DNA of 64,000 nucleotides from Ruegeria arenilitoris (GCF_013035315.1 NZ_WQHP01000008.1:62001-126000); one strand, 5' to 3'. Positions 7,705-19,232 are shown, numbered from the stretch's first letter. Made by a program: numbers and translations. Notes: generated by a model not told the origin, from the letters alone.

Positions 7705-10700
7705 TCAGTTATCCCTGGGGGGTGAACCAAAGGTCTGCTTGGGCTCATCCGGTTTTTGCGGCACGGCGTTGGGCCCGTCCGAGACCGTTGGCGCAGGAGC
7801 GCGCAGCAGGTTGCGCAGGAACAGGGGTGCAAGGCCCGACAGCGGGTTCACCGTCACTCGCGGCTGCGTCAACGGCCCGGTCAGGCGGTAGTTGAACCCA
7901 ATGACCCCCTCGCCCTTTTTTGTGAAGACACTGCCGATGGCGTTGACCAGATAAATCGGAGAGATCGCCCCGCGCAGATCCAGCATGCCAGCCACCGTGT
8001 CAATCGTCCCGTCAAAAGACAACCCGATCGAGGGGCCAACGGCGCTGCCGCTGAGCACCTTGATCTCGGTCGGTGTGATCCGCATGCGGCTGTCTATGGT
8101 CGCAAAAAAGATACCCTGCCCCGTCATTTCATCCAACAGACCAACCAAGCTGATAGCGTCTAGCAACGCGGCCATCGCAGGGGCATCGGTAATTCGGGTG
8201 TTCACGATCTTAAGGATCACGTCATAGTTTCCGGGTGCGCTCACCGGTTCCAGCTGCAAGTCCAGTCCGCCGCCCCGTGCCTGCGTAATGACCCCAGCCG
8301 AACGCAACACGGCCCCCGCATCATTCGACTTAATGTTCACGGCACTGCGTCCGTTGCGGGGGCTGACCGCACCACTGACGGCGGCACCGCCATTCACTTG
8401 GGACGTAAAGGTGCCGTTGATGCCACCGGTTGTTTGGAACGAGCCCCTGAACCCGGTCAGTGCCACGTCTTCGGTCACCTGAAGGCGGTCCAGCAGAACG
8501 TCCAGCCTTGGACCGGGACCCGATCCACCTCCGCCGCCGCCGGAGCCCAAGGTCGCACGACCCAGGTTCAACACGCCGCCCTGCACCACGATATTAGGCA
8601 CCGGGCCTCCGCTGTTGATCAGTTCCGCCGGGACGGCCAGCCAATTGCCCAGATCGAACGAGCTGAAACGCATCCGATCAAACTGCCCACCATCTCGGAA
8701 CGTTATCGACGCCGTGCTGCGCAGCCCCGCCACGTCCAGTTGCAGGTTATCCACGCGCGGTTGTTGTCCCAGCGTTGCGTCCAGCACCATCGTACCGGTC
8801 GCCGCAGCGCCTTTGCGCCACCCGAGTTCCGGAATCGCAAGCCCAACCCCCGCCAGATCAGATGTCGCTGTGAGTTTGATGGGCTCGTCCGCGCCGATCC
8901 CGACGGTTACATCCGCAGTTCCGGTCCCGGTCAGCATCCCCGAGGGCAGCGGAACCTTCAGTTCGCTCATCAACCTTGGGGACAGTTCGATCTGGCCTGT
9001 CAGTTCGCTGCTCTGCGGTCCTTCCCCGCCGATGGGCTGCCGCCAGGCAACCTGCATCGGCACCTGACCAAACAGCCCGTTGCCGTCAATTTCCACCTCT
9101 GTCTGGTTCCCCGTCAGGTTCAACAGACTAGCACTGACCGCGTATCCGGGAACCAACTTGTCACTTTGGACATTTTCGATCTCACCAGTGAAGTGAAACT
9201 CGGTATCCTGAAACTTCAGTTCTTTTTTCAACGGCAAGGCCAGTGTCCCCGTCAGGTTGACCTGACCCTCTGCCAGATCGACCGGCAGGCTCGCTTTGCT
9301 CAATAGGCTAAGCGGCGGCCGGTCGAGCAATGACAAAGCAGCCTCGACGCTGCCCCTGGCGATGATACGCGCAATCGCTGGTGTTGCGCCCTTGGCGGTT
9401 GTGTCGGGTATGATGAAAGAGGTACCGGCCACATCTACCGCACCGCCCTGATCCGCGACAACAATCCCATGTTCGGCTGTGACGGTGAACCTGTCTTTCA
9501 GCAGGCTCAGACGGCCCTGCCCATTCTGGATCAACGGCAGAGTTTTGGCGAACCTGATCTGGGCCTGATCGAACCCCACCCCAAGGTAAATGTCAGGTGC
9601 ATTGCCGGGATCCAGACGCAAGGCGAATTCTACGTCCGAGAACTGACCTTCGTACAGGTTTTCCGCCACCCATTTACGCGGGTTCGGGGCCAGCGCCTCG
9701 GGCCAGTATCGCAGCAGGTTCTCGGACCCCATCTTATCCAGTTGGGCATCCAGCGCGGCCACCCAACCGTCCGGCTGTCCGATCAACTTCCCCGTAGCAT
9801 GAAGCTCATGCAAGCCATCAATGATGGTCAACTGCCCCAGTTCCAACTCGAACGGGGCCAGTTTCATCTGAAAATCCAGATCGGCGCGGGCGGTTTCCAG
9901 CGACTCGGGGAACAGACCGCCGGGATAGATATCAATGCTGTTCAGGGTCAGTTGCGCGGTCAGGCTTTCCAGAACTCCATTCTGGATCCCGTTCAAAAAC
10001 GCTGTGCCCTCGGCCTGAACGGCCCCTAGGTCGGACACCAAGGACGCTTCGTTGAAATCCAGAACCTGCCGCGCGGGGTCGTAAGTGAAATAGGCGCGCG
10101 CCGAGTCAAAGCGGATCGGTCGGGTTTCGGGTGTGGGTTGGACCACGCCCGCGCCCAAGTTCAGCGTGGCAAACAGCGGACCCAACGCGGCTTGGCCGTC
10201 AACACTGCCGCGGAGAGAGCCGGAAATCGGGGCCTTGAGAACCTGCAACCATCCCAGCGCCACGCTTTGCCCGGCAATATCCTCGGACGGCAGGTCGGTG
10301 ATCGACACGCCAAAGCTGGCCTGCGGACTGCCAAGGACGCTGGTATAGTTCGCCTCAATCGTGCTGGCGTAATCGCGCCCGGTCAGAACCGAGAACCCGG
10401 TGGCCAGTCGCATCTCATCGCCCTCTCTGGTGGCCGAGATATGACCGCCGTCAAACACCCATGCCCGTCCAAGCCGCAGGTCCTGATAATCCAGCGTCAG
10501 CGACTCCAGATCAATCGATCGCAGCCCCGACAGGATCGGGGACAGAAAGACATCGTCCGACTCTTCAATCAGTTGCGCCAGTGTTGGCGCACGTTGCACA
10601 GGCGCACTGCCCGAGCCAACCGTCAGCGACAAAGCACCATCCTCACCACGGGTCAAAGCGATCTGCGCGCCGCGCAGAGTGATCCGCCGGGGCCTGATCT

Positions 10701-11097
10701 GACCACGCAGCAAACCACGCATCGACAGCCGGGTCCGCAAGTCCGAAACCTGAGCAATCTGCTGACCTGCCGCGTCGCTGATGGTCACATCGGTCAGCCG
10801 GATACGCGGCCGCCAGTTTTCGTTGACGATGAAACTGGCGTCGCCAAACGTGAACCGCAATCCACCCAGGCTTTGTTCCAATCGCGCCTCAACCCTTTCC
10901 TTGACCCATTCCGGGGCGTGCAGTTGTTTTCCGATGACAAAGAACCAGCCAGCCCCGGCCAGCAGACACAACACTATGATGGTTCCGACGAGCCAACGCG
11001 CAGCAATACGACGCCGCGACCGGCGGCGCGCAGGCATTTGCGGCCGGTCTGCACTTGCGTCTTCGTGCTGAACCAATTTTTTATCCAAGCCTTTCAA
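7705..11097 (-). CDS. AsmA/YhdP-like giant envelope protein
   Basis: An 1130-residue protein with a basic N-terminus ([12 protein letters not shown]) and one membrane helix at about residues 33-53, followed by a very long beta-rich periplasmic domain. The order of segments and the C-terminal [11 protein letters not shown]-like block with [30 protein letters not shown] match the YhdP/AsmA-like group (DUF3971 and AsmA_2 regions). Members are thought to form hydrophobic-groove bridges that move phospholipids to the outer membrane. A glycine run lies near residue 860. The start at 11097 is a TTG with a weak ribosome site; an in-frame ATG at 11037 is the alternative. It is divergent from the peroxiredoxin gene with only 59 bases between. 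Confidence 0.85.
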   Translation of the reverse strand: MKGLDKKLVQHEDASADRPQMPARRRSRRRIAARWLVGTIIVLCLLAGAGWFFVIGKQLHAPEWVKERVEARLEQSLGGLRFTFGDASFIVNENWRPRIRLTDVTISDAAGQQIAQVSDLRTRLSMRGLLRGQIRPRRITLRGAQIALTRGEDGALSLTVGSGSAPVQRAPTLAQLIEESDDVFLSPILSGLRSIDLESLTLDYQDLRLGRAWVFDGGHISATREGDEMRLATGFSVLTGRDYASTIEANYTSVLGSPQASFGVSITDLPSEDIAGQSVALGWLQVLKAPISGSLRGSVDGQAALGPLFATLNLGAGVVQPTPETRPIRFDSARAYFTYDPARQVLDFNEASLVSDLGAVQAEGTAFLNGIQNGVLESLTAQLTLNSIDIYPGGLFPESLETARADLDFQMKLAPFELELGQLTIIDGLHELHATGKLIGQPDGWVAALDAQLDKMGSENLLRYWPEALAPNPRKWVAENLYEGQFSDVEFALRLDPGNAPDIYLGVGFDQAQIRFAKTLPLIQNGQGRLSLLKDRFTVTAEHGIVVADQGGAVDVAGTSFIIPDTTAKGATPAIARIIARGSVEAALSLLDRPPLSLLSKASLPVDLAEGQVNLTGTLALPLKKELKFQDTEFHFTGEIENVQSDKLVPGYAVSASLLNLTGNQTEVEIDGNGLFGQVPMQVAWRQPIGGEGPQSSELTGQIELSPRLMSELKVPLPSGMLTGTGTADVTVGIGADEPIKLTATSDLAGVGLAIPELGWRKGAAATGTMVLDATLGQQPRVDNLQLDVAGLRSTASITFRDGGQFDRMRFSSFDLGNWLAVPAELINSGGPVPNIVVQGGVLNLGRATLGSGGGGGGSGPGPRLDVLLDRLQVTEDVALTGFRGSFQTTGGINGTFTSQVNGGAAVSGAVSPRNGRSAVNIKSNDAGAVLRSAGVITQARGGGLDLQLEPVSAPGNYDVILKIVNTRITDAPAMAALLDAISLVGLLDEMTGQGIFFATIDSRMRITPTEIKVLSGSAVGPSIGLSFDGTIDTVAGMLDLRGAISPIYLVNAIGSVFTKKGEGVIGFNYRLTGPLTQPRVTVNPLSGLAPLFLRNLLRAPAPTVSDGPNAVPQKPDEPKQTFGSPPRDN

Positions 11098-11156
11098 CCC
11101 GCTCGTGCCGCCCTATTATGCCGGACAGCCTTTAAAAACCTTTAGCGGAGTTTCCA

Positions 11157-11618
11157 ATGCCCGACGTAACAGACATCGCCCCTGATTTCACATTACCCCG
11201 CGACGGCGGCGGCGAGGTGACCCTGTCGGACCTGCGCGGCGGTTCCGTCGTGCTGTTTTTCTACCCTCGCGATGATACGCCGGGCTGTACCAAGGAATCC
11301 ATCGGTTTCTCGGAACAACTTCAGGCCTTTGCCGATGCGGGTGCTCAAGTTTTCGGCATCTCGCGGGACAGCGTTGCCAAGCATGACAAGTTTGTCGCCA
11401 AACATAGCCTGACTACGCCGCTTTTGTCTGACGAAGGATCGTCGGTCTGTGAGGATTACGGCGTCTGGGTCGAAAAGAACATGTATGGCAAGAAATCCAT
11501 GGGCATTCAGCGCTCGACCTTCCTGATCGACGCGGACGGTAAGATCGCCAAGGTCTGGCGCAAGGTCAAAGTGCCCGGCCACGTGGATGAGGTACTGGAA
11601 GCGGTGCGGGCCCTGTAA
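11157..11618 (+). CDS. bcp: Thioredoxin-dependent thiol peroxidase (Bcp/PrxQ)
   Basis: Cytoplasmic peroxiredoxin that reduces hydrogen and organic peroxides using thioredoxin. The 153-residue protein has the PrxQ active site FFYPRDDTPGCTKES with peroxidatic Cys44. No cysteine stands five residues later, where E. coli Bcp carries its resolving Cys. The only other cysteine is in SSVCEDYGV near residue 97, so this member either resolves through that distant Cys or works as a 1-Cys type. GCGGAG 6 bases before the ATG supports the start. It is divergent from the AsmA-like gene and 63 bases ahead of the DUF455 gene. Confidence 0.93.
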   Translation: MPDVTDIAPDFTLPRDGGGEVTLSDLRGGSVVLFFYPRDDTPGCTKESIGFSEQLQAFADAGAQVFGISRDSVAKHDKFVAKHSLTTPLLSDEGSSVCEDYGVWVEKNMYGKKSMGIQRSTFLIDADGKIAKVWRKVKVPGHVDEVLEAVRAL

Positions 11619-11681
11619 CCCTCTCGACCACGGTCGCCATCCGGTTTATGAGCCGCCAACCTCAATCAGCGGAGCAAGCCA

Positions 11682-12518
11682 GTGCCAAAAACACTGACCC
11701 AGATGGCGACCGAAGTTCTGACCACGGCCGATGGTCGCGAAAAGACAGCTTTGTCCAAGCGCCACGCCGCCGCATGGTTCGCATCGCGCAAGGGGGACGC
11801 CCCAACGATTGAGATCGGCACCGCAACGCCGCCGCTGAATCCGGCCCGTCCGGATAAACCCGAACTGCTGTCGCCACGCGAAGTTCCCAAGCGCAAACCC
11901 GGATCAGAAGCCGGTCGCATTGCCCTGCTGCACGCGGTTGCGCATATCGAGTTGAACGCAGTGGACCTGCACTGGGACATCATCGCGCGGTTCGGTCACG
12001 TGCCGATGCCGGTTGGTTTCTACGACGACTGGGTCAAATGCGCCGAGGAAGAGTCGCGTCATTTCGAGATGGTTTGCGATTGTCTGGAAAACATGGGCAG
12101 CCATTATGGTGCCCTACCCGCCCATGCCGGGATGTGGCGCGCCGCTGAGGATACCGCCGAGGACCTCATGGGGCGTTTGGCCGTCGTTCCCATGGTGCTT
12201 GAGGCGCGGGGGCTGGATGTGACACCGGGTATGATCGACATCTTCCGTAAGGCCAAGGCCGAGCAGGCGATTGCCGCGCTGGAAATCATCTATGCTGAAG
12301 AAGTGGGCCACGTGGCCTACGGGTCCAAGTGGTTTCATTTCCTGTGCGGACGCGAAAATGCCGACCCCAAGGATGTGTTTCACCAGCTTGTGCGCAAGTA
12401 TTTCCACGGTGCCCTCAAGCCCCCCTTCAATGAGGAAAAACGCGCCGAGGCCGGGTTGCCGCCGGATTTCTACTGGCCCCTGACCGAAGACATGCCGCTG
12501 CCGGGCCAAGCCCAATAA
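11682..12518 (+). CDS. DUF455 ferritin-like protein
   Basis: A 278-residue member of the DUF455 family, which has a ferritin-like four-helix fold. Metal-ligand-type residues are visible: HAVAHIELNAVDLHWD (Glu and His pairs), CAEEESRHFEMV (EExxH-like) and IYAEEVGHVAYGSKWF (EExxH), the spacing expected of a diiron carboxylate centre. The biochemical role is not established; some relatives are noted next to tRNA-modifying genes. The GTG start has GGAG about 8 bases upstream. It follows the peroxiredoxin on the same strand, possibly as a unit concerned with oxidants, which is inference only. Confidence 0.85.
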   Translation: MPKTLTQMATEVLTTADGREKTALSKRHAAAWFASRKGDAPTIEIGTATPPLNPARPDKPELLSPREVPKRKPGSEAGRIALLHAVAHIELNAVDLHWDIIARFGHVPMPVGFYDDWVKCAEEESRHFEMVCDCLENMGSHYGALPAHAGMWRAAEDTAEDLMGRLAVVPMVLEARGLDVTPGMIDIFRKAKAEQAIAALEIIYAEEVGHVAYGSKWFHFLCGRENADPKDVFHQLVRKYFHGALKPPFNEEKRAEAGLPPDFYWPLTEDMPLPGQAQ

Positions 12519-12697
12519 ACACGCGCAAGTTGACGTTATCGGCAAGTTCTTGCCTAGATTCGGCGGTAAAATCCTGTAACGCCGGGTCGATTGGTTAACA
12601 AACTTGCCCAAAGGCCACTCTGCCTCTATTCACTTCGCCCAAGGGACGGCTATCACTCACGACCGGCCCGATCTTTGGGGATGGAGAGGTAAGACGC

Positions 12698-14023
12698 GTG
12701 AGAACTCGTCTGGCGATCAAATTACACTCACTGCTTGAGCGGCATTTTCCTGAACGCCGTGTATTTCTGAAATCGGACAACGATACCCGGTTCATCCGGC
12801 TCAGCTCGGAAACGCAGATCGTCGCCGTTGCTGGTGTCGCTGTTTTTGTAGGATGGACCGCCGTCGCCACCGCGATCCTGTTGATGGACAGCATCGGATC
12901 AGGCAACTTCCGGGAACAGGCCAAACGTGATCAGGCGACCTATCAGGAACGTCTTAACATCATGTCCGCCGAGCGCGACATGCGTGCGCAAGAGGCCGTA
13001 GCCGCACAAGACCGTTTCAATGCCGCGCTAGAGCAAATCTCGGCCATGCAGTCCGAGCTGCTGGCTTCGGAAAACCGCCGCCGCGAACTTGAGACCGGGA
13101 TTGAGGTCATCCAGACCACACTCCGCGCGACGATGAAGCAGCGCGAAGAGGCCCGCACTGAGCTGACCAAACTGCAGCAGGAAGCAGGCGACGGCGACAT
13201 GTATATGGCCGCCGTCGGCAACCCCGAGCAGATGAATTTCATGACCGAAGCGCTGGCGCGCACGGCAGAAGAACGCGACCAGATCGCAGCCAACGCCAAG
13301 AATGCGCTGGAACAGCGTGACGATTTGGAACTGGAAATCCGGCTGATGCAGGAACGCAGCGACGAGATTTTCCGCCAGTTGGAAGAGGCGATGGTGATCT
13401 CGGTCGAGCCACTGGACAAAATGTTCCGCAAGGCCGGTATGCCAACCGACCGCATCATCGAAGAAGTCCGCCGCGGTTACAGCGGCATGGGCGGCCCCCT
13501 AACCCCCATCTCTTATAGTACGCGCGGTGAGGAACTGACCCCCGACGAGATCCGCGCGAATGCTCTGCTGCAACAAATGGATCAGCTAAACCTGTATCGC
13601 ATCGCAGCGGAGAAAGCGCCGTTTGCAAGCCCCGTTAATTCCGTCGTGCGATTCACGAGCGGTTTCGGGACGCGCCGTGACCCCAAAACAGGTGGTCGCC
13701 GCATGCACAACGGCGCCGATTTCGCCGGTGCCCACGGCACCGACATCTTTGCCACCGCAGACGGCGTTGTCACCCATGCGGGATGGCAGTCCGGATTTGG
13801 TCGGCTGGTAAAAATTAAGCACGCCTTCGGAATTGAGACACTTTATGCCCATAACACAAAGATACGTGTGAAGGTTGGTCAAAGGGTCTCGCGCGGGGAT
13901 CATATTGCTGATATGGGTAGCACCGGACGGTCAACCGGCACGCACCTGCACTATGAAGTGCGCGTGAACGGAAAACCTGTTAACCCAATGACTTACATCA
14001 AGGCTGCGAGAAATGTTTTCTAA
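12698..14023 (+). CDS. M23 family peptidoglycan endopeptidase with coiled coil
   Basis: Membrane-anchored LytM-type zinc endopeptidase that should cut peptidoglycan cross-links in the periplasm. Residues about 44-68 form a membrane helix, residues about 75-240 a long coiled coil, and residues about 310-440 the M23 domain with HNGADFAGAHGTDIFATADG (first His and Asp ligands) and THLHYEVRVNG (HxH). All zinc residues are present, so it is probably active rather than a degenerate activator. The GTG start at 12698 follows GGAGAGG. It overlaps the bactofilin gene by 11 bases, a coupling seen in many bacteria where bactofilin positions an M23 enzyme. Confidence 0.92.
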   Translation: MRTRLAIKLHSLLERHFPERRVFLKSDNDTRFIRLSSETQIVAVAGVAVFVGWTAVATAILLMDSIGSGNFREQAKRDQATYQERLNIMSAERDMRAQEAVAAQDRFNAALEQISAMQSELLASENRRRELETGIEVIQTTLRATMKQREEARTELTKLQQEAGDGDMYMAAVGNPEQMNFMTEALARTAEERDQIAANAKNALEQRDDLELEIRLMQERSDEIFRQLEEAMVISVEPLDKMFRKAGMPTDRIIEEVRRGYSGMGGPLTPISYSTRGEELTPDEIRANALLQQMDQLNLYRIAAEKAPFASPVNSVVRFTSGFGTRRDPKTGGRRMHNGADFAGAHGTDIFATADGVVTHAGWQSGFGRLVKIKHAFGIETLYAHNTKIRVKVGQRVSRGDHIADMGSTGRSTGTHLHYEVRVNGKPVNPMTYIKAARNVF

Positions 14024-14513
14024 GAGCAAAATCAACGAGCCCTCGTCCGCTGCACCCGAGGCGGCAAAACCTGCCGCTCCGGCGACACCGGCCGCGTCTG
14101 CACCGACAGAAAACAAGGCCAGCACCGCGCCCAAGCCCAAGCCGCCGGCGTCGGTTCTGTCCTCGGACCTGCATATCACGGGCAACCTCAAGACCTCGGG
14201 CGATATCCAGGTTGAAGGCACTGTCGAAGGCGATATCCGTGCACACCTGCTGACCATCGGTGAGACCGCGACGATCAAAGGCGAAGTCACTGCTGATGAT
14301 GTCGTAATCAACGGCCGCATCGTGGGTCGCGTGCGTGGCTTGAAAGTCCGCCTGACCTCGACCGCACGTGTCGAAGGCGACATCATCCACAAGACCATCG
14401 CAATCGAAAGCGGTGCGCATTTCGAAGGTTCGGTTCAGCGTCAGGACGATCCACTGAACCCTGGCCGCAGCGGCAAGGCGGGCGCAAACCCGGCCGCAGA
14501 GGTCAAGCAGTAA
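14013..14513 (+). CDS. Bactofilin family cytoskeletal protein
   Basis: A polymer-forming protein with the DUF583 right-handed beta-helix core (about residues 50-140), recognised by LHITGNLKTSGDIQVEGTVEG, followed by turns of GEVTADDVVINGRIVGRVRG type. The first 48 residues are rich in Ala, Pro and Lys, and the tail is polar, as usual for bactofilins, whose ends flank the core. Its start lies inside the end of the M23 gene, so translation is likely coupled. I infer that the filament recruits or restricts that peptidase at specific wall sites. A strong terminator follows at 14539. Confidence 0.92.
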   Translation: MFSKSKINEPSSAAPEAAKPAAPATPAASAPTENKASTAPKPKPPASVLSSDLHITGNLKTSGDIQVEGTVEGDIRAHLLTIGETATIKGEVTADDVVINGRIVGRVRGLKVRLTSTARVEGDIIHKTIAIESGAHFEGSVQRQDDPLNPGRSGKAGANPAAEVKQ

Positions 14514-14538
14514 CGCTGACCACCTGAATTGGTTTGGA

Positions 14539-14566
14539 ACGCCGCGGGGAGACCTGCGGCGTTTTT
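14539..14566 (+). terminator. Intrinsic terminator after bactofilin
   Basis: Stem AACGCCGC / GCGGCGTT (8 bp) with a 9-base loop, followed by TTTCTTT. It ends the M23-bactofilin unit. It also lies inside a possible longer reading frame of the next gene, which argues for the later start of that gene at 14630. Confidence 0.85.
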
Positions 14567-14629
14567 CTTTCGCCCAGCCGGATGGGATTTCCGGTTTCAA
14601 CCGGGGGCCTTGCGCCTATAGTGACCCCC

Positions 14630-15439
14630 ATGCTGTTCTTCTTTCTCGCCCTGGCGCTTATCGCTGGCTTCGTTCTGTATCGCCACTGGTCCAAATCCCA
14701 GAAGCGCCAACAGCTACTGTCCACGCCCTTGTCGGATCACCAGCGCCAGATCATCGAAGAGCATGTGCCACTGATCCGCCGCCTGCCGCTGGACTTGCGG
14801 GTCAAACTGGACGGCAAGGTAAACCTTTTTCTGAATCAGGTCCGTTTCTTTGGGTGCGAGGGGCTGGAGGTCACGGAAGAGATGGAACTGGCCATCTCTG
14901 CACAAGCTTGCCTGCTGATCGTGAACAGTGACCTGTGGTACGACAACCTGACAACCATCCTGATCTACCCCAACGCCTTCAAGTCGCGACAACGTCGGCA
15001 GGATGGCTATGTGATCAGCGAGAAGGAAATCGTCCGCACCGGGGAAAGCTGGGACCGCGGTCCGGTGATCCTGTCCTGGCGACACAGCGAGTTGGGCGCG
15101 CTGAATGACCATGACGGGCAAAACGTGGTTTTGCACGAATTCGCCCATCAGATCGACGACCTGTCAGGCGGCACCAACGGCGTTCCGATCCTGAGCGACG
15201 GTCAAACCTTTGCCGAGTGGGAGCGGGTCTTTCTGACCGCCTACGACGCCCATGTCCACGCGGTCGAGCACGGGCGGAACACCGTCATCGACCCCTATGG
15301 CGCGACCGGTCATGAAGAGTTCTTTGCTGTCTCTGTCGAGGTGTTCTTTGAAAAACCCCGCGCGCTCAAATCTGAGGTGCCGGAGGTTTATGATCAACTG
15401 TCCAAGTTGTTCCGTCTGGACCCGGCAGAGTGGATCTGA
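14630..15439 (+). CDS. mtfA: Zinc-dependent peptidase, MtfA family (M90)
   Basis: A 269-residue protein of the MtfA/M90 family, gluzincin-like peptidases; in E. coli MtfA binds Mlc and affects glucose uptake. The zinc motif HEFAH is at residues 169-173 (VVLHEFAHQIDDLSG), and a downstream GHEEFFAVSVEVFFEKP supplies the third ligand glutamate. Residues 1-17 are strongly hydrophobic, unlike cytosolic E. coli MtfA, so this version may be membrane-tethered. The ATG at 14630 is preferred over an upstream in-frame start at 14534 because the upstream stretch spans the bactofilin terminator. Confidence 0.88.
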   Translation: MLFFFLALALIAGFVLYRHWSKSQKRQQLLSTPLSDHQRQIIEEHVPLIRRLPLDLRVKLDGKVNLFLNQVRFFGCEGLEVTEEMELAISAQACLLIVNSDLWYDNLTTILIYPNAFKSRQRRQDGYVISEKEIVRTGESWDRGPVILSWRHSELGALNDHDGQNVVLHEFAHQIDDLSGGTNGVPILSDGQTFAEWERVFLTAYDAHVHAVEHGRNTVIDPYGATGHEEFFAVSVEVFFEKPRALKSEVPEVYDQLSKLFRLDPAEWI

Positions 15440-15550
15440 CAACGCTTTTTTGGATTGGGCTCCTGCGGCCTTCTCAGCCAGATCACATAAAATTTAACAA
15501 AATCTGATTTTTGAACTACACTGAAACCATTGTTTTCTGGAGGACTTTTG

Positions 15551-16237
15551 ATGTCATCAAAACTCATCGCTGAATTCTTTGGTACATTTTGGTTGGTGCT
15601 TGGAGGCTGCGGAAGCGCGGTTCTAGCCGCCGGAGTGGCCGATGTGGGCATAGGCTGGCTGGGCGTTTCATTTGCCTTCGGCCTGACGGTTCTGACCATG
15701 GCCTACGCGGTCGGGCATATCTCGGGCGGGCATTTCAACCCGGCGGTCAGCCTTGGGCTGATGATCGGCGGGCGGTTCCCGGCCAAGGATCTGATCCCCT
15801 ATTGGATCGCCCAGGTGATCGGCGCGATAGCCGCCGCCGCTGTTCTGTATCTGATCGTCAGCGGCGCGCCCAACTTTGAAGGTGTCGGCAGCTTTGCATC
15901 GAACGGATACGGCGCTGCGTCGCCCGAGGGGTATTCACTGACATCAGCTCTGGTGATCGAGATCGTGATGACCGCGTTCTTTGTTATCGTCATTCTAGGC
16001 GCGACGTCCAACTTTGCCCCCGAAGGGTTTGCCCCGATCGCAATCGGGCTCTGCCTGACGCTGATCCACCTGATCTCGATCCCGGTGACGAACACATCCG
16101 TAAACCCGGCCCGCTCGACAGGCGTTGCTCTGTTTGCTGATGGCCCAGCCTTGGCACAGCTTTGGCTGTTTTGGGTCGCGCCCCTGATCGGTGCAGCCGT
16201 CGGAGCGTTGATCTGGAAAGCAATGGGCGACGACTGA
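15551..16237 (+). CDS. aqpZ: Aquaporin Z-type water channel
   Basis: Inner-membrane channel of 228 residues with six helices and two NPA half-helices, at 63-65 ([11 protein letters not shown]) and 185-187 (SVNPARSTG). The selectivity-filter positions read Phe43, His173, Thr182 and Arg188, the narrow water-selective set of AqpZ rather than the open set of glycerol facilitators. The ATG at 15551 is fixed by GGAGGA seven bases upstream; seven upstream codons in the open frame are not needed. It is monocistronic with its own terminator. Confidence 0.95.
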   Translation: MSSKLIAEFFGTFWLVLGGCGSAVLAAGVADVGIGWLGVSFAFGLTVLTMAYAVGHISGGHFNPAVSLGLMIGGRFPAKDLIPYWIAQVIGAIAAAAVLYLIVSGAPNFEGVGSFASNGYGAASPEGYSLTSALVIEIVMTAFFVIVILGATSNFAPEGFAPIAIGLCLTLIHLISIPVTNTSVNPARSTGVALFADGPALAQLWLFWVAPLIGAAVGALIWKAMGDD

Positions 16238-16254
16238 GCCGTCCAGAAATGATT

Positions 16255-16290
16255 GACCCCGGCGCGTCAAACACGTCGGGGTCTTTTCTT
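16255..16290 (+). terminator. Intrinsic terminator after aqpZ
   Basis: Stem GACCCCG / CGGGGTC at 16255-16261 and 16277-16283, followed by TTTTCTTT. It lies between convergent aqpZ and the cyclophilin gene whose stop is at 16290. Confidence 0.8.
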
Positions 16291-16838
16291 TAATCGATTA
16301 CGGTAACCTTTTTCATCACATCCGGCTGGCCGATGACGGCGCCGTTCTGGCCCTCGCCACGTTTGATCGCATCCACGACATCCATGCCTTCGGTGACCTG
16401 ACCGACAACTGTGTATTGCCCGTTCAGGAACGGACCTGGAGCAAACATGATGAAGAACTGCGAGTTGGCGCTGTTGGGGTCCTGCGTCCGGGCCATGCCG
16501 ACGACACCCCGGTCATAGTTATAGTCCGAGAACTCGGCAGGCAGGTCGGGGCGGTCCGATCCACCGGAACCCGCGCGGCTCATATCGCTGCCCAGACGGC
16601 CATGTTCGACATCACCGGTTTGCGCCATGAAGCCGTCGATCACGCGATGGAACACCACGCCATCATACTTGCCTTCGGCAGCCAGACTCGAAATCTGTTC
16701 AACATGCTTGGGGGCAAGATCGTCGAACAGGTCGATGGTGACGGTGCCATTGGCCCCCTCGCCTTCGATTTCAATCTCAAGACCAGTGGCCAGCGCGGGG
16801 CTGGCCAACAGGGCAAATGCAGCGACGAGCTTATACAT
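16290..16838 (-). CDS. Exported peptidyl-prolyl cis-trans isomerase (cyclophilin)
   Basis: Cyclophilin of 182 residues with a signal peptide (MYKLVAAFALLASPALA) that sends it to the periplasm, where it assists folding. Core motifs are VFHRVIDGFMAQTGD (catalytic Arg, Phe), ANSQFFIMFAPGPFLNGQYTVVGQV and the C-terminal IGQPDVMKKV. It overlaps the end of the preceding cytoplasmic cyclophilin gene by 8 bases. The pair therefore forms an operon that supplies related isomerases to two compartments. Confidence 0.93.
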   Translation of the reverse strand: MYKLVAAFALLASPALATGLEIEIEGEGANGTVTIDLFDDLAPKHVEQISSLAAEGKYDGVVFHRVIDGFMAQTGDVEHGRLGSDMSRAGSGGSDRPDLPAEFSDYNYDRGVVGMARTQDPNSANSQFFIMFAPGPFLNGQYTVVGQVTEGMDVVDAIKRGEGQNGAVIGQPDVMKKVTVID

Positions 16839-17337
16839 CAGCCGCCACCTTGACGCTGATCATCCGGTCAGGGCTTGCTGGCGGCTCACCGCGGGTGATC
16901 GCGTCAACATGTTCCATCCCGTCGATCACACGACCGTATACGGTGTACTGACCGTTCAGGAAGTGATTGTCTTTGAAGTTAATGAAGAACTGCGAGTTGG
17001 CCGAGTCCGGGTTCTGCGACCGCGCCGCGCCCAGCGTGCCACGGTCATGCGGCAGCTTCGAAAACTCCGCCGGAACGTTCGGCAGAGACGACCCACCGGT
17101 GCCAGCCATACGAATGTTGAACCCGTCTTCCATGTCACCGTGCTGGACGTCTCCGGTCTGCGCCATGAAGCCGTCGATCACACGGTGAAAGGCCACGTTG
17201 TCATACTCGCCACCGCGCGCCAGTTCCTTCATGCGAGCGCTGTGCTGGGGGGCCACGTCGGGCAGCAGCTCAATGACGACATTGCCGCCCTTAAGCTCGA
17301 TGATGATTGTGTTTTCGGGATCTTTGATCTCGGCCAT
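16831..17337 (-). CDS. ppiB: Cytoplasmic peptidyl-prolyl cis-trans isomerase (cyclophilin)
   Basis: Cyclophilin of 168 residues without a signal peptide, starting MAEIKDPENTIIIELKGGN. Motifs are AFHRVIDGFMAQTGDVQHGD, the substrate-binding SANSQFFINFKDNHFLNGQYTVYGRV and GMEHVDAITRGEPP. The ATG at 17337 is preceded by AGGAGG; the open frame continues to 17406 but lacks a better start. It is first in a two-gene unit with the exported cyclophilin and divergent from pgk (136 bases between). Confidence 0.94.
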   Translation of the reverse strand: MAEIKDPENTIIIELKGGNVVIELLPDVAPQHSARMKELARGGEYDNVAFHRVIDGFMAQTGDVQHGDMEDGFNIRMAGTGGSSLPNVPAEFSKLPHDRGTLGAARSQNPDSANSQFFINFKDNHFLNGQYTVYGRVIDGMEHVDAITRGEPPASPDRMISVKVAADV

Positions 17338-17473
17338 GAGGCCCTCCTGTCGTTTGGTCTTGGCCAAATAACTATGCGCCAGGGGCGTGAATGCCAAGTG
17401 ACGCATTGACCTGAGGGCAAAATGAAGGAAAAGAACCGCCTAAATCACTTTCACAATTGTCGAGGATTGCGCG

Positions 17474-18664
<1,191 letters not shown>

Positions 18665-18723
18665 CCCCTTTCTGGGCGGCAATCGGCATTCGTGGTATTC
18701 TCCCGCAAACCGAGAGATGGGCC

Positions 18724-19068
18724 ATGAAAGCCGTTGCCACCCTTGCTGTTATCCTTCTGCCCACTGTTTCCGGCGCGCAGTCCCATTGTGCCGGCCAAAC
18801 TCAGATCGACGCCACTTTCTGTGCCAAAGAGAAATGGGAAATCGCGGATAAAGAGCTGAACCGCATCTGGAAAGAGATCAAACCAGCGGCGGATACGCGC
18901 GGAAACGGACAGGCTTTGTTGAACGAACAGCGCGCCTGGTTGAAACGCAGGGATGCAACCTGTGACCCCGAACTCAAAAGCGATGGCAGTGCTGCGCAGA
19001 TGTTCTATTGGGCCTGCATGGAAGAGCAGACCCTGAAGCGAAATCAGGAACTGGCCGCTTGGCGTTGA
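18724..19068 (+). CDS. Exported LprI/DUF1311-like protein
   Basis: A 114-residue secreted protein: signal peptide MKAVATLAVILLPTVSGAQ, then a four-cysteine domain (HCAGQTQIDATFCAKEKWEIADKELNRIWKEIK ... DATCDPELK ... YWACMEEQTLKR). This layout matches the LprI N-terminal / DUF1311 family, some members of which inhibit lysozyme. The four Cys probably form two disulfides in the periplasm. I chose the start at 18724 by the signal peptide; the frame is open further upstream into pgk. It follows pgk by 59 bases on the same strand. Function in this organism is unproven. Confidence 0.78.
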   Translation: MKAVATLAVILLPTVSGAQSHCAGQTQIDATFCAKEKWEIADKELNRIWKEIKPAADTRGNGQALLNEQRAWLKRRDATCDPELKSDGSAAQMFYWACMEEQTLKRNQELAAWR

Positions 19069-19232
19069 TGCGATATCTGCGCGGTCACTGCCCATAGAAG
19101 ATCACATTTTTTCGTCGAACGCCAAAAAGTGCGAATCCAGGGATTCACAAGCCGAATCACCTATGACATAGTGTTCGCAGATGTCCGCAAAGGGCACGTT
19201 ATTGAGGCAGACTTCATACGGCGGTAAACAGA

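Noticed and set aside
6549-7895. Long plus-strand open frame (448 codons) opposite queA
   Set aside because: The minus strand encodes unmistakable QueA over the same bases; the plus frame has no family features and is rich in Arg/His/Gln as expected of a shadow in high-GC DNA.
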